This document shows positions 9,401-16,466 of a DNA stretch of 35,086 bases, in pieces. Each line of letters starts with the position of its first letter. Positions within the stretch are counted from its first letter, which is position 1. The DNA comes from Bacteroidota bacterium (GTDB taxonomy: Bacteria > Bacteroidota > Bacteroidia > Bacteroidales > FEN-979): the NCBI GenBank assembly GCA_026391795.1, contig JAPLDI010000024.1, positions 1 through 35,086 of the forward strand, given 5' to 3'. The notes beneath the pieces were generated by a model. It ran no database searches. It saw only the letters and a list, made by a program, of their open reading frames with translations, and had not been told where the DNA came from. The position numbers and the translations under genes were made by a program.

Positions 9401-10578
9401 TAATATGAATACTGGCCGTTCAGGGCTCCGGCTGCATAATTATAGCTTGCTTTAATGGCATTGCCATTCACCGAGAACGAGTCGATCTTATTCATCCAGT
9501 TGGAATTCGGATAGTATGTAGATCCCCCGGATGAAAAGCCACCCAGGAGGGTAAGATCAAAAGCAGTGCCCGCCCCTGTACCGTTGTTGGTCACGGTAAA
9601 CTCCACCCACCCGCGGTTATCAATAAATCCCCACCCGAGTTTGTTGTTGGTAAAAGTCATCCCGATGGAGGTCGTTCCGGAAGCCGGGGATACAGATGGG
9701 AAGGATGTGTAGAAATTGCATATCTGCCCGAAGCATCCCCACCCGGCTTTCAGGGTTGATTGGCCATTTGTGCATCCCAGGAGTCTGACCGTCTCAGGTA
9801 TCATGATCGACTCGCCTCCATCGAAAAATCCGTTTCCGCCCGGAAAATCCGAACCGGTGAGGATGATTGTGTCAGAAAGAAAAGGCCCGGGCCCCGGATC
9901 CAGGTGAAGCGTGCCCAACCCTGTTGAAACGATCTGGATATCGGTGGTATGTTCATCGATCAGGTAAAGCGTATCGAGCGAAGAATTGATCCCCTGCTGC
10001 TGGATGGTAATGTTCCGCGTCACCGTGCTGTTGACGGGAATTACGGCGGAGGCGTTTGTGATATTCGTGATGACAGGTTCAGGGTAATAGTAATTCTGCA
10101 ACGGTGTTTCAAAGCCGGTATAATTCGTGCTGTTGTAGGTGACGATGTAGTTGAAATTCTGGGTGTTTGAATAGCCGCAAACCAGCCCGCCATCATAGGT
10201 TACCGTGTGTGCAGTATTGTTTGCGATAGCCGGAAGTGAGAAAACAGGCTGATTGAGGTTGGCAATGCTGATCTCAGTGGCACCTGTCACTGAACCTGCC
10301 GTGTACCTGACTCCCGGTGGTAAAGAGAGCAGGAGTGTGGCTCCTGACATCGTGCTTCCGGTTGTATTGGCTATCTGAAGGGAAAAGGTACCGTCATCCG
10401 AACAGATAACAAGGGAAGGAGGTTTCCCCGTTGCATTGACCATAACCTGTGCCTCTGTTTCCATGAAAAGGAACAGCAGGGCAAGGATCCATCCATACCT
10501 CAGAAAAAACCATCGATTGAAAATAAAAGTAAAAATCGTTCCCCTTTTCAATTTATTTAGTTCTACAAAAGAACACAA
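3496..10578 (-). CDS. Giant secreted repeat protein with PKD-like repeats and C-terminal FISUMP domain
   Basis: The protein has about 2360 residues. A hydrophobic export signal (WFFLRYGWILALLFLF, ending near EAQ) is followed by roughly 1500 residues of beta-rich, Cys-containing repeats resembling DUF11/conserved-repeat modules (PPGVxxxxG, NTGSETL, GxDSI patterns). At about 1564, 1647 and 1730 come three modules starting NAG(K/P/T)D, two of them with GDGSF and VYTPG(P/A)AD. Three PKD-like modules follow at about 1815-2100 (FSWTA, TYTITP, GCxGxxxDYTVxV). Residues about 2177-2360 form a FISUMP domain (Fib_succ_major): WMAANLD, CYGDNPMNC, GGLYQWDE, CPPGWHIPTENDW, FWSSTP and the end FSVRCIKD. It is probably surface-exposed. 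It has no T9SS C-terminal sorting domain that I can see. The start is uncertain: the frame opens with TTG at 10578, and a second TTG at 10551 (KRGTIFTF) would give a neater signal peptide. No ATG precedes residue 39. Confidence 0.85.
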   Translation of the reverse strand: MCSFVELNKLKRGTIFTFIFNRWFFLRYGWILALLFLFMETEAQVMVNATGKPPSLVICSDDGTFSLQIANTTGSTMSGATLLLSLPPGVRYTAGSVTGATEISIANLNQPVFSLPAIANNTAHTVTYDGGLVCGYSNTQNFNYIVTYNSTNYTGFETPLQNYYYPEPVITNITNASAVIPVNSTVTRNITIQQQGINSSLDTLYLIDEHTTDIQIVSTGLGTLHLDPGPGPFLSDTIILTGSDFPGGNGFFDGGESIMIPETVRLLGCTNGQSTLKAGWGCFGQICNFYTSFPSVSPASGTTSIGMTFTNNKLGWGFIDNRGWVEFTVTNNGTGAGTAFDLTLLGGFSSGGSTYYPNSNWMNKIDSFSVNGNAIKASYNYAAGALNGQYSYYTKLQFLSDPDGAGAGLDDADFDGFFDDLPVGKTITIRAHTYYDWAAASTSIPVRNTCGSGWTNSAWQAFRFGYDYKEQCHTQFGVNWIPNGNLLMFQTYDTRSVQHTIPPDLYNLVPVWMEHLVTTSTSVAPEGCPNDSVFYKLILPPGVTIAAGTATFKGVSMGAPDIHGDTVFYYLNRSKILTGGLFRVPLMLDCSLSHGLTGFVHAELKFWCDKISYKDRYFTYWCSNSPVFGMQCPVTGCTDPSISTFKIRRSTMGWTDNFLTTHVLPSASGLRLDNALARDTILVEATGKINGPVDSLYFRLSHAALTGGWGNQLFFEYLTDTLFFLDNETATWHACANLNPQIVAGTTASMTTYFGDLTLPGNCLSGYAFTAGDSIRYVVYGRVKNITQYDWKTVSTLRSNFYWKDGGQQKYCNDMGNSFNVLGSKTVFYATTYYQQIVLSGCTSFLYEGLIYASLDACGGDVAFPNEIRPYLKLDTIIFTLPEGFFYQTGTARHSYYLDNGSTSTEVIGDPLINIDLSGTRLTFIRTNSWHYSDFYDCSGDYDRIIFNAIPSCKATGNYNYTMDARGRYQYYADGIGIRQTSTATKAISYTAPLVDLTPLIITAEGRTDTVLWTVRLCNTRSFSADNNWLAFESASSGIQITDVKDITNFPTVTPVGVIPYGSGKTWSQLGSFAANSCHIYQVRAIYTSCSYDSLKVRNGYNCAGYPMNPELGYAPSGFQCTENDAWLYLDPKEVNLNLAVISPVNPVNLCDTLIYESEVTNSQPSIAKNLKYTITLPPGCAIVNGMSEFKYPYTTGSWKTLVDPVNTPAGSDKWVYDISADPNGTIVLKGVDSIPKNGYKLRFRLQTDCNFISGTSLKIAASASNACSDIKIRTSYTEAILINGLPSNVNLYVISTVADEKFYTCDGNSDVKVKVINLGPDNISNIEKLGITIDDAYDYVNGSLVNIHNGPSGIASNTITGGVRYIRFAIQPNLTVNDSIVFTFQLHDVDPGSLTCDTLSMETTTLLVGKVYCSLIPGDSCVIQSITASVFSQRPVIKDKVGFSAVYRAASVPDGTTGETVTVHYKVKNTGSETLRTTNLSVVFVHDANNNGLPDDSGADSLFTQNVNVTGLLPGDSISSTAVFPAPAGKVCHLLAGLRLNENICTCSDAALPVSVIHLVNAGKDTTACASTGIPIGTPGITGYTYFWIPSIYLNSSTVSDPVFAFTGVLSQPDTLNYQLVTTRPGNCTSRDTMRIIVYPVSTANAGPDTSVCSGASVQLIHSAALNNLAVHWITLGDGSFNNANILHPVYTPGPADLTSGFVNLSFIALGYCEPDTDIVRISYAMGAIANAGTDASICQLSSYPVTGASASNYMILLWSTTGDGSFSDPAIINPVYTPGAADVLTGSVKLVLTASGIPPCLFVTDTMNLSLSQPPTLITSPLSQTTCSGDSLIVNLIASQPGTTFSWTAALSSGNVTGFASGSGNSIRQLLLNPNPVAGSVTYTITPDKAGCIGLPADYTVTVKPVPLVTNNPPLCNICSSTGPGIVLSSSIPLSTFSWTATSGSPLLSGYGAGAGGIINQVLVNGAFTTATVIYHITPVNTGCTGPISDYTVNVFPVPDVYFNPAAQTLCSGTITGISLLSHAAGTTFSWTANGSSGNISGFFADAGITIAQTLNNTGTQVGNATYHVSPAANGCLGISGNVIATVNPLPSVSFTPCNDILTTTNAKPFKLKGGLPPGGIYSGAGVNPITGIFTPSAAGVGNHLLTYSATNQYLCTSQASLNITVQAQAAFTCDNPFTDIRDTKTYATIHLGTQCWMAANLDHGGMVTSSLMQRDNCSREMYCYGDNPMNCTTHGGLYQWDELMEFDDTQGSQGLCPPGWHIPTENDWNTLFSFYISNAFAASPLLYSGYSGFNALLSGARFINSGWGFQGFSTMFWSSTPHGSGKAWAHGLNDTDHSVSAYPASRANAFSVRCIKD

Positions 10579-10656
10579 GGTAATTTAACAATAAAGATAG
10601 AAAAAAATCCTTAAGGTTGACATTCATGATCCCAAAAATCGGAATCCCAAAAGTCT

Positions 10657-10664
10657 TACCTTTG
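10657..10664 (+). promoter_or_regulatory. Bacteroidota -7 box for trxB
   Basis: TACCTTTG matches the -7 consensus TAnnTTTG exactly and lies 18 bp before the trxB start codon, implying a leader of about ten bases. No TTTG lies at the expected -33 distance. The gap also serves the divergent giant gene, for which only a one-mismatch box (minus-strand TACCTTGT, 10582-10575) is visible. Confidence 0.55.
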
Positions 10665-10681
10665 AAGCGTTAAAATACCGG

Positions 10682-11623
10682 ATGAGAATGAGTGAAAAAA
10701 CAGAAAAACTAAGGTGTCTTATTATCGGGTCGGGTCCGGCAGGTTATACGGCTGCAATTTATACCGCACGTGCCGATCTGAAGCCTGTCATCTACCAGGG
10801 CTTACAGCCAGGCGGACAATTGACCATAACAACGGAGGTGGATAATTTTCCAGGATATCCGGAGGGTGTGCAGGGACCGGAGATGATGGAAGACCTCAGA
10901 AAGCAGGCTGAACGGTTTGGGACAGAGGTCCGCTTCGGGCTTGTGACTAAGGTTGACTTCTCTTTACGGCCGTTCCGTGTGGAAGCGGATGACGGAAAGA
11001 CGATCCTGGCTGAGACTGTCATCATTGCCACCGGGGCAACGGCAAAATGGCTGGGGCTGGAATCGGAAAATGCTTTCAGGGGGATGGGTGTGTCGGCCTG
11101 TGCAACATGCGACGGGTTCTTTTATCGCGGACAGGATGTTGCCATCGTGGGCGGCGGTGATACGGCCGCAGAAGAGGCAACTTACCTCGCCAAGCTTTGT
11201 AAAAAAGTATACATGATCCATCGCCGTGATGCCTTGCGTGCCTCCAAGGCAATGCAGCACAAAGTCCTGAATACCCCTAACATTGAAATGGTCTGGAACA
11301 GCATACCCGAGGAAGTTCTCGGCGACAATACCGGAGTCACCGGTGTCAGGGTGAGCGATATTCATTCCGGTGAGAAAAGGGATCTTTCAATAACCGGATT
11401 CTTTGTTGCAATCGGTCATACTCCGAATTCCGAAGTATTCAGGGACCAGCTGAAGCTGGATGGGATGGGATACATCGAAACAATCCCCGGGTCAACCCGG
11501 ACAAGCGTTGAAGGCGTATTTGCCTGCGGTGATGTTCAGGATCATTATTTCCGGCAGGCAGTGACCGCTGCAGGCACCGGATGCATGGCGGCAATCGAAG
11601 CAGAAAGATTCTTAACCAGCTGA
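10682..11623 (+). CDS. trxB: Thioredoxin-disulfide reductase
   Basis: This FAD- and NADPH-dependent cytoplasmic enzyme reduces thioredoxin. Its 313 residues fit the low-molecular-weight class. Visible motifs are the FAD Rossmann loop GSGPAGYTAA near residue 17, the redox pair Cys140-Ala-Thr-Cys143 in SACATCDGFF, the NADPH loop VGGGDTAAEEA with the basic HRRD that follows, GHTPNS, and the C-terminal FAD-binding GVFACGDVQD. All catalytic parts are present. The start may be the first ATG (10682) or the next but one codon (10688); the -7 box at 10657 suits both. It is followed by an octamer repeat array and then purL, on the same strand. Confidence 0.95.
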   Translation: MRMSEKTEKLRCLIIGSGPAGYTAAIYTARADLKPVIYQGLQPGGQLTITTEVDNFPGYPEGVQGPEMMEDLRKQAERFGTEVRFGLVTKVDFSLRPFRVEADDGKTILAETVIIATGATAKWLGLESENAFRGMGVSACATCDGFFYRGQDVAIVGGGDTAAEEATYLAKLCKKVYMIHRRDALRASKAMQHKVLNTPNIEMVWNSIPEEVLGDNTGVTGVRVSDIHSGEKRDLSITGFFVAIGHTPNSEVFRDQLKLDGMGYIETIPGSTRTSVEGVFACGDVQDHYFRQAVTAAGTGCMAAIEAERFLTS

Positions 11624-11630
11624 AAAACTG

Positions 11631-11670
11631 GTGAATTAGCGAATTAGTGAACTGGTGAGTTGATGAATTG
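11631..11670 (+). repeat. Five imperfect 8-bp tandem repeats after trxB
   Basis: Beginning 8 bp past the trxB stop, five consecutive octamers read GTGAATTA, GCGAATTA, GTGAACTG, GTGAGTTG, ATGAATTG. The array fills half of the trxB-purL gap. No terminator hairpin is seen there. Confidence 0.7.
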
Positions 11671-11704
11671 AAGGATTTCACAATTCTTTTCTAATAGTGA
11701 ACAG

Positions 11705-14700
11705 ATGATTGTTTTTTTCAAGGGATCAGAGCGGATTTACGCAGTACAATCTACAGCCTCCATAATGGAAGATGATATCCGCAAGCTTTCATGGCTTTTT
11801 GGGAATGCGGATCCTTCCTCTGAATCTGGTGTCCGGGGAAAGTTCGTAGGGCCCCGGAAGGAGATGATCACCCCGTGGAGCACGAATGCCGTGGAGATTT
11901 GCCAGAACATGGGGATCACCGGAATTCTTCGGATCGAAGAATTCTCCAAGTACGAAATCCGGTTTGCGAATTACGATCCGATGCTCGAGCAGATCTATGA
12001 CGGGCTGGACCAGGACCTCTTCTTCACAGACCGGAAGCCTGAACCGGTACTTCTCATTGACGATATTGCATCCTATAATCAATCACAAGGTCTTGCCCTG
12101 AGTGGTGAGGAGATTGATTACCTCGAAAAACTGCAGTCAAAACTGGGTCGTAAACTGACCGACAGCGAAGTGTTCGGGTTTTCGCAGGTGAACTCTGAGC
12201 ATTGCCGGCACAAGATCTTCAACGGCATATTTGTGATCGATGGAAAAGAGATGCCCGATACCCTTTTTGCGCTGATCCGGAAAACATCGAAGGAACATCC
12301 CCGTCTCCTGGTTTCTGCCTACAAAGACAATGTAGCTTTTATTGACGGACCACAAATTGAACAGTTTGCACCTGCAACACAGGATAAACCCGATTTCTTC
12401 TCCATCGCCGACATTCATTCGGTGATCTCCCTGAAAGCGGAAACGCATAATTTCCCAACTACCGTGGAACCGTTCAACGGTGCAGCAACAGGTTCAGGAG
12501 GAGAGATCCGCGACCGGATGGCCGGAGGGAAAGGAAGCATCCCGCTTGCAGGAACTGCCGTGTATATGACTTCTTACCCGAGAATTGAAGGGGGGAGAAG
12601 CTGGGAGAGTGCTGTCGTGGCGAGAAAATGGCTTTACCAGAATCCGGAAGAGATCCTGATCAAAGCATCCAATGGCGCCAGTGATTTTGGCAATAAATTC
12701 GGCCAGCCGCTGATATGCGGCTCTGTCCTGACATTTGAACACGAATCGGGTGAACAGATCTTCGGCTTTGATAAAGTGATCATGCTGGCCGGAGGGATTG
12801 GCTTCGCAAGGAATGAAGACTGCCTGAAAGAAGAGCCTGAAGCGGGTCAGAAGGTGATTATTCTTGGAGGTGATAATTACCGCATCGGTATGGGCGGCGG
12901 TGCCGTTTCATCCGTTGCAACGGGGGAATACAAGAATGCCATTGAACTCAATGCGGTGCAGCGCTCCAATCCCGAGATGCAAAAAAGGGTTTTCAACGCG
13001 ATCCGCGCCATGACAGAAGCGGGTCATAATCCCATCGTTTCCATTCATGACCATGGAGCCGGGGGGCATCTGAATTCCATTTCCGAGCTTATTGAAAGCA
13101 CAGGGGGAATCATCCACATCGATGCCCTGCCTGTCGGTGATCCTACCTTATCGGATAAAGAGATTATCAGCAATGAATCGCAGGAGCGGATGGGGTTGCT
13201 TCTTGGCGTAAAGGATGTTCCCCTCATGAAGAGGATTGCCGAACGTGAAAGAGCTCCCTTCTATAACGCTGGAGAAACAACAGGTGATCACCAGCTTGTT
13301 TTTACCGATGATAAAAAGAAGGCTCGCCCGATTGATCTGAAAATGGAAGATTTCTTCGGAAAACCTCCGCGGACTGTATTACATGATGCATTACGCGTAA
13401 CGCGTCATGCGAATCTGGTATATGATAAAACCAAAGTGTCGGAATATCTTACCGAAGTATTACAACTCGAAGCAGTCGCTTGTAAAGACTGGCTCACCAA
13501 CAAAGTCGACCGGGCCGTTTCCGGGAAAATTGCGAAACAACAGACATGCGGACCTGTGCAGCTTCCTTTGAATAACCTTGGAGTGACGGCATTGGATTAC
13601 CAGGGAGTAAAGGGAATCGGAACCTCTCTCGGCCATGCTCCTGCGGTTGCCCTGATCGATGCAAAAGCCGGATCACGGATAGCGATTGCAAAAGCACTGA
13701 CAAACCTGGTATGGGCACCCCTGACACACGGTTTGGCAGGTGTCTCGCTGAGCGCAAACTGGATGTGGCCTTGCAGGAATCCCGGGGAAGATGCCCGTCT
13801 CTATTCAGCTGTTCAGGCTGTCAGTGATTTTGCCATCCAGCTTGGAATCAATATTCCGACCGGAAAAGATTCGTTGTCGATGACTCAGAAATATCCCGAT
13901 GGCAAGGTGGTTTACTCGCCCGGCACCGTCATTATCTCTGCCGTCGGAGAGGTCAGCGATGTAAAGAAAGTCATCAGCCCAATCCTGGTCAATGATCCTG
14001 GAAGCAGCCTGATTTACGTGAATTTCTCGGGTGATACTTTTAAACTCGGAGGAAGCAGCTTTGCCCAGGTGATAAATCAGATGGGCAATGCTGTCCCCGA
14101 CATTCCCGATGCTAAGGATTTCAGAAAAGCATTTGATCTCCTTCAGGAGATGATCAGCAAGGGGATGATCCATGCAGGACACGATGTTTCTGCCGGAGGA
14201 TTGATCACGACGCTTCTTGAAATGACATTTTCCGATACCCTGCTTGGAATGGAACTGAACCTCACCTCACTGGGTGCGGAAGACCCCGTTCAGCTGCTTT
14301 TTAACGAGAACCCGGGCGTCGTGATACAGGTTAAGAACCTTGAGAAATGCAGCCTGATGCTGAAATCCGCCGGGTTGAAATGGCACTACATCGGAAGGAT
14401 CATTACGGAAAGAAAGGTCGTCATTCGCCACGGTTCCGGGATTTTTAATTTTGATGTGGATGCCCTGCGGGATACCTGGTTCAGGACCTCCTGGCTGCTT
14501 GACCGCAGGCAATCGGGTGAGAAGCTCGCCCTTGAGAGATACACCAATTACAAAGATCAGCCCCTGAAATTCATTTTTCCGGAATCCTTTACCGGAAAGC
14601 CGGCACACTATGGCATCGACCCGAAACGCCGCCTTCCCTCCGGAATCAGGGCAGCCGTGATCCGTGAAAAAGGAATTAACCGCGACCGTGATGCAGCCTG

Positions 14701-15406
14701 GGCATTATACCTGGCGGGTTTCGATGTGAAAGATGTCCACATGACCGATTTGATTTCCGGAAGGGAGACACTCGACGATATCAATTTCATTGTATTCGCC
14801 GGCGGATTTTCCAATTCCGATGTGCTGGGCTCAGCCAAAGGATGGGCAGGGGCTTTTCTCTACAATGAAACAGCAAAAGAGACCCTTGAAAGGTTTTATA
14901 AAAGAGACGATACCCTCAGTCTTGGCATCTGCAACGGCTGCCAGCTGATGGTTGAACTGGGTGTCCTGTTCCCTCATTCTGAAGGACGACCCTATATGTC
15001 GTGGAATGATTCGCATAAATATGAATGTACGTTTGTGACACTGAGGGTTCAGGAGAATAATTCCATACTGCTGCGATCACTTGCCGGAAAGCAATTGGGC
15101 GTATGGAGTGCGCATGGTGAAGGTAAATTCAACTTTCCTCACGAAGAAAGCCGGTACCACATTCCTGCCAAATTTTTATATAGCTCCTACCCTGGAAATC
15201 CCAATGGCTCGCAGTACGATGCAGCCTGTGTTGCCTCTGAAGACGGCCGGCACCTAGCCATCATGCCCCACCTTGAAGATTCCGTCATGCCCTGGCAATG
15301 GCCCTATTATCCCGGCGAACGGAGCAGGGATGAGGTTACCCCCTGGGTGGAGGCTTTTGCGAATGCAAGGGAGTGGGTGATCAGTAAGATGAAGAATGAA
15401 GAATGA
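11705..15406 (+). CDS. purL: Phosphoribosylformylglycinamidine synthase (FGAM synthase), single chain
   Basis: The fourth step of purine synthesis: FGAR, glutamine and ATP give FGAM. At 1233 residues it is the large one-polypeptide form. From the N-terminus come a PurS-like region, a linker (SQVNSEHCRHKIFNG), two AIR-synthase-like halves (KAETHNFPTTVEPFNGAATG near 245; SIHDHGAGGHLNS) and a class I glutamine amidotransferase domain from about residue 975. That domain has GICNGCQ with nucleophile Cys1079 and His1189/Glu1191 in MPHLED, so the glutaminase triad is complete. Two oddities are recorded separately: a palindromic ACGCGT repeat inside the gene near codon 563, and a heptamer repeat array that supplies the last codons and the stop. 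The start ATG at 11705 has no clear Shine-Dalgarno, as usual in this phylum. Confidence 0.97.
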   Translation: MIVFFKGSERIYAVQSTASIMEDDIRKLSWLFGNADPSSESGVRGKFVGPRKEMITPWSTNAVEICQNMGITGILRIEEFSKYEIRFANYDPMLEQIYDGLDQDLFFTDRKPEPVLLIDDIASYNQSQGLALSGEEIDYLEKLQSKLGRKLTDSEVFGFSQVNSEHCRHKIFNGIFVIDGKEMPDTLFALIRKTSKEHPRLLVSAYKDNVAFIDGPQIEQFAPATQDKPDFFSIADIHSVISLKAETHNFPTTVEPFNGAATGSGGEIRDRMAGGKGSIPLAGTAVYMTSYPRIEGGRSWESAVVARKWLYQNPEEILIKASNGASDFGNKFGQPLICGSVLTFEHESGEQIFGFDKVIMLAGGIGFARNEDCLKEEPEAGQKVIILGGDNYRIGMGGGAVSSVATGEYKNAIELNAVQRSNPEMQKRVFNAIRAMTEAGHNPIVSIHDHGAGGHLNSISELIESTGGIIHIDALPVGDPTLSDKEIISNESQERMGLLLGVKDVPLMKRIAERERAPFYNAGETTGDHQLVFTDDKKKARPIDLKMEDFFGKPPRTVLHDALRVTRHANLVYDKTKVSEYLTEVLQLEAVACKDWLTNKVDRAVSGKIAKQQTCGPVQLPLNNLGVTALDYQGVKGIGTSLGHAPAVALIDAKAGSRIAIAKALTNLVWAPLTHGLAGVSLSANWMWPCRNPGEDARLYSAVQAVSDFAIQLGINIPTGKDSLSMTQKYPDGKVVYSPGTVIISAVGEVSDVKKVISPILVNDPGSSLIYVNFSGDTFKLGGSSFAQVINQMGNAVPDIPDAKDFRKAFDLLQEMISKGMIHAGHDVSAGGLITTLLEMTFSDTLLGMELNLTSLGAEDPVQLLFNENPGVVIQVKNLEKCSLMLKSAGLKWHYIGRIITERKVVIRHGSGIFNFDVDALRDTWFRTSWLLDRRQSGEKLALERYTNYKDQPLKFIFPESFTGKPAHYGIDPKRRLPSGIRAAVIREKGINRDRDAAWALYLAGFDVKDVHMTDLISGRETLDDINFIVFAGGFSNSDVLGSAKGWAGAFLYNETAKETLERFYKRDDTLSLGICNGCQLMVELGVLFPHSEGRPYMSWNDSHKYECTFVTLRVQENNSILLRSLAGKQLGVWSAHGEGKFNFPHEESRYHIPAKFLYSSYPGNPNGSQYDAACVASEDGRHLAIMPHLEDSVMPWQWPYYPGERSRDEVTPWVEAFANAREWVISKMKNEE
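13393..13405. repeat. ACGCGT-type palindromic repeat inside purL
   Basis: ACGCGTAACGCGT within codons for LRVTRHA is flanked by GCAT on the left and ATGC on the right, giving a near-palindrome of 23 bp. The same 13 bases occur, inverted, in the palindrome after the HSDR_N gene (22478-22502). Confidence 0.6.
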
Positions 15407-15429
15407 AAAATGAAGAATGAAAAATTGAT
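15388..15429 (+). repeat. Heptamer tandem array overlapping the purL stop
   Basis: Six successive 7-bp units read GATGAAG, AATGAAG, AATGAAA, AATGAAG, AATGAAA, AATTGAT. The first units encode the purL tail (KMKNEE) and supply its TGA stop at 15404-15406. Confidence 0.75.
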
Positions 15430-15462
15430 TAAGGTTATCGGGTGAGGAGTTCGATGTGTTGA

Positions 15463-15502
15463 GTGTTTTGCGAATTTGGCGTCTTTGCGTCTTTGCGGTG
15501 AA
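15463..15502 (+). repeat. Octamer array upstream of the SDR gene
   Basis: Five 8-bp units read GTGTTTTG, CGAATTTG, GCGTCTTT, GCGTCTTT, GCGGTGAA. They end 20 bp before the SDR start codon, so they lie in its presumed leader. Confidence 0.6.
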
Positions 15503-15522
15503 AAAATAAAAGGAAATAAAGT

Positions 15523-16281
15523 ATGAAAAAAACAGTTCTCGTAACCGGTGCCACAAGCGGCTTTGGAAAAGCAATCGCCACTCGCTTTGCAAAAGAAGGC
15601 AACGATATGATCATCACGGGCAGGAGGGAAGCTTTGCTGATGGAACTCAGCGCTGAACTGCGGAAAAAATTCAAGGTTGAAGTTCTCTCGCTCTGCTTTG
15701 ATGTACGCGATCTTGAAGAGGTTGAATTTGCCATCTCCTCCCTCCCGGAGGAATGGAAAGACATTGATGTTTTGGTCAACAATGCCGGACTTGCCGTAGG
15801 GCTGAACCCGATCCACGAGGGAGTCATTGACGACTGGGAACGGATGATCGACACGAATGTCAAAGGGTTGCTGTACATGACCCGTTTTGTTGCTCCCATC
15901 ATGGTTTCCAGGGAAAAAGGACACATTATCAACATCGGATCGGTTGCAGGTAAGGAGGTTTACCCGATGGGCAATGTCTACTGCGGATCCAAGTTTGCCG
16001 TTGATGCCATCACAAAAGGTACACGCATTGACCTGGTTACTCACAATATAAAAGTTACCCACGTTGCACCGGGAGCAGCAGACACCGAGTTCTCGCTGGT
16101 CCGGTTCAAAGGAGATAAAGTCCGTGCCGATGGTGTTTATAAAGGATTTAAACCTTTGCAGGCAGAGGATGTTGCAGAAGTGGTTTATTATGTAACTACC
16201 CTTCCTGCCCATGTGAGCATACATGACATTGTTGTGATGCCGACCGCACAAGCCAGCGCTGTCAACTTTTTCAAGGTTTAA
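15523..16281 (+). CDS. Short-chain dehydrogenase/reductase, YdfG-like
   Basis: A classical SDR of 252 residues, cytoplasmic. The N-terminal cofactor loop is TGATSGFG (residues about 8-15), and ITGRRE after the second strand places two Arg where NADP-preferring members have them. NNAG follows at about 89, then the catalytic triad Ser140 (GSVAG), Tyr153 and Lys157 (YCGSK), and PGAADTEFS after the sixth strand. Closest in layout to NADP-dependent 3-hydroxy acid / L-allo-threonine dehydrogenases (YdfG, serine 3-dehydrogenase). The exact substrate cannot be told from sequence. The ATG at 15523 has AGGAAATAAAG before it, a possible weak Shine-Dalgarno. No partner gene is evident. Confidence 0.9.
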   Translation: MKKTVLVTGATSGFGKAIATRFAKEGNDMIITGRREALLMELSAELRKKFKVEVLSLCFDVRDLEEVEFAISSLPEEWKDIDVLVNNAGLAVGLNPIHEGVIDDWERMIDTNVKGLLYMTRFVAPIMVSREKGHIINIGSVAGKEVYPMGNVYCGSKFAVDAITKGTRIDLVTHNIKVTHVAPGAADTEFSLVRFKGDKVRADGVYKGFKPLQAEDVAEVVYYVTTLPAHVSIHDIVVMPTAQASAVNFFKV

Positions 16282-16440
16282 TTTTGAATCCAGAAAAAAG
16301 CTGTGCCGGGATTTTGAAATAAATTCTGCAAACTCAGTAATCAAGCTTTCTCCATCATCCGTCTTCCATTTTACGCTTCTATGACATTTCTGCATTCCTG
16401 TTATTCTGTATTTTACATTCCCGCATTCATAATTTTTTAA

Positions 16441-16448
16441 TATACTTG
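16441..16448 (+). promoter_or_regulatory. Possible -7 box before the first acyl-CoA ligase
   Basis: TATACTTG differs from TAnnTTTG at one position and lies 18 bp before the chosen ATG at 16467, the same spacing as for trxB. The gap 16282-16466 holds no other signal I can support. Confidence 0.35.
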
Positions 16449-16466
16449 CAAACTAAATTAAAAAAG

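Noticed and set aside
15307-16395. Long minus-strand frame (362 codons) opposite purL end and the SDR gene
   Set aside because: It is antisense to well-supported purL and SDR coding sequence, has no recognisable domain, and part of it reads through the repeat arrays.
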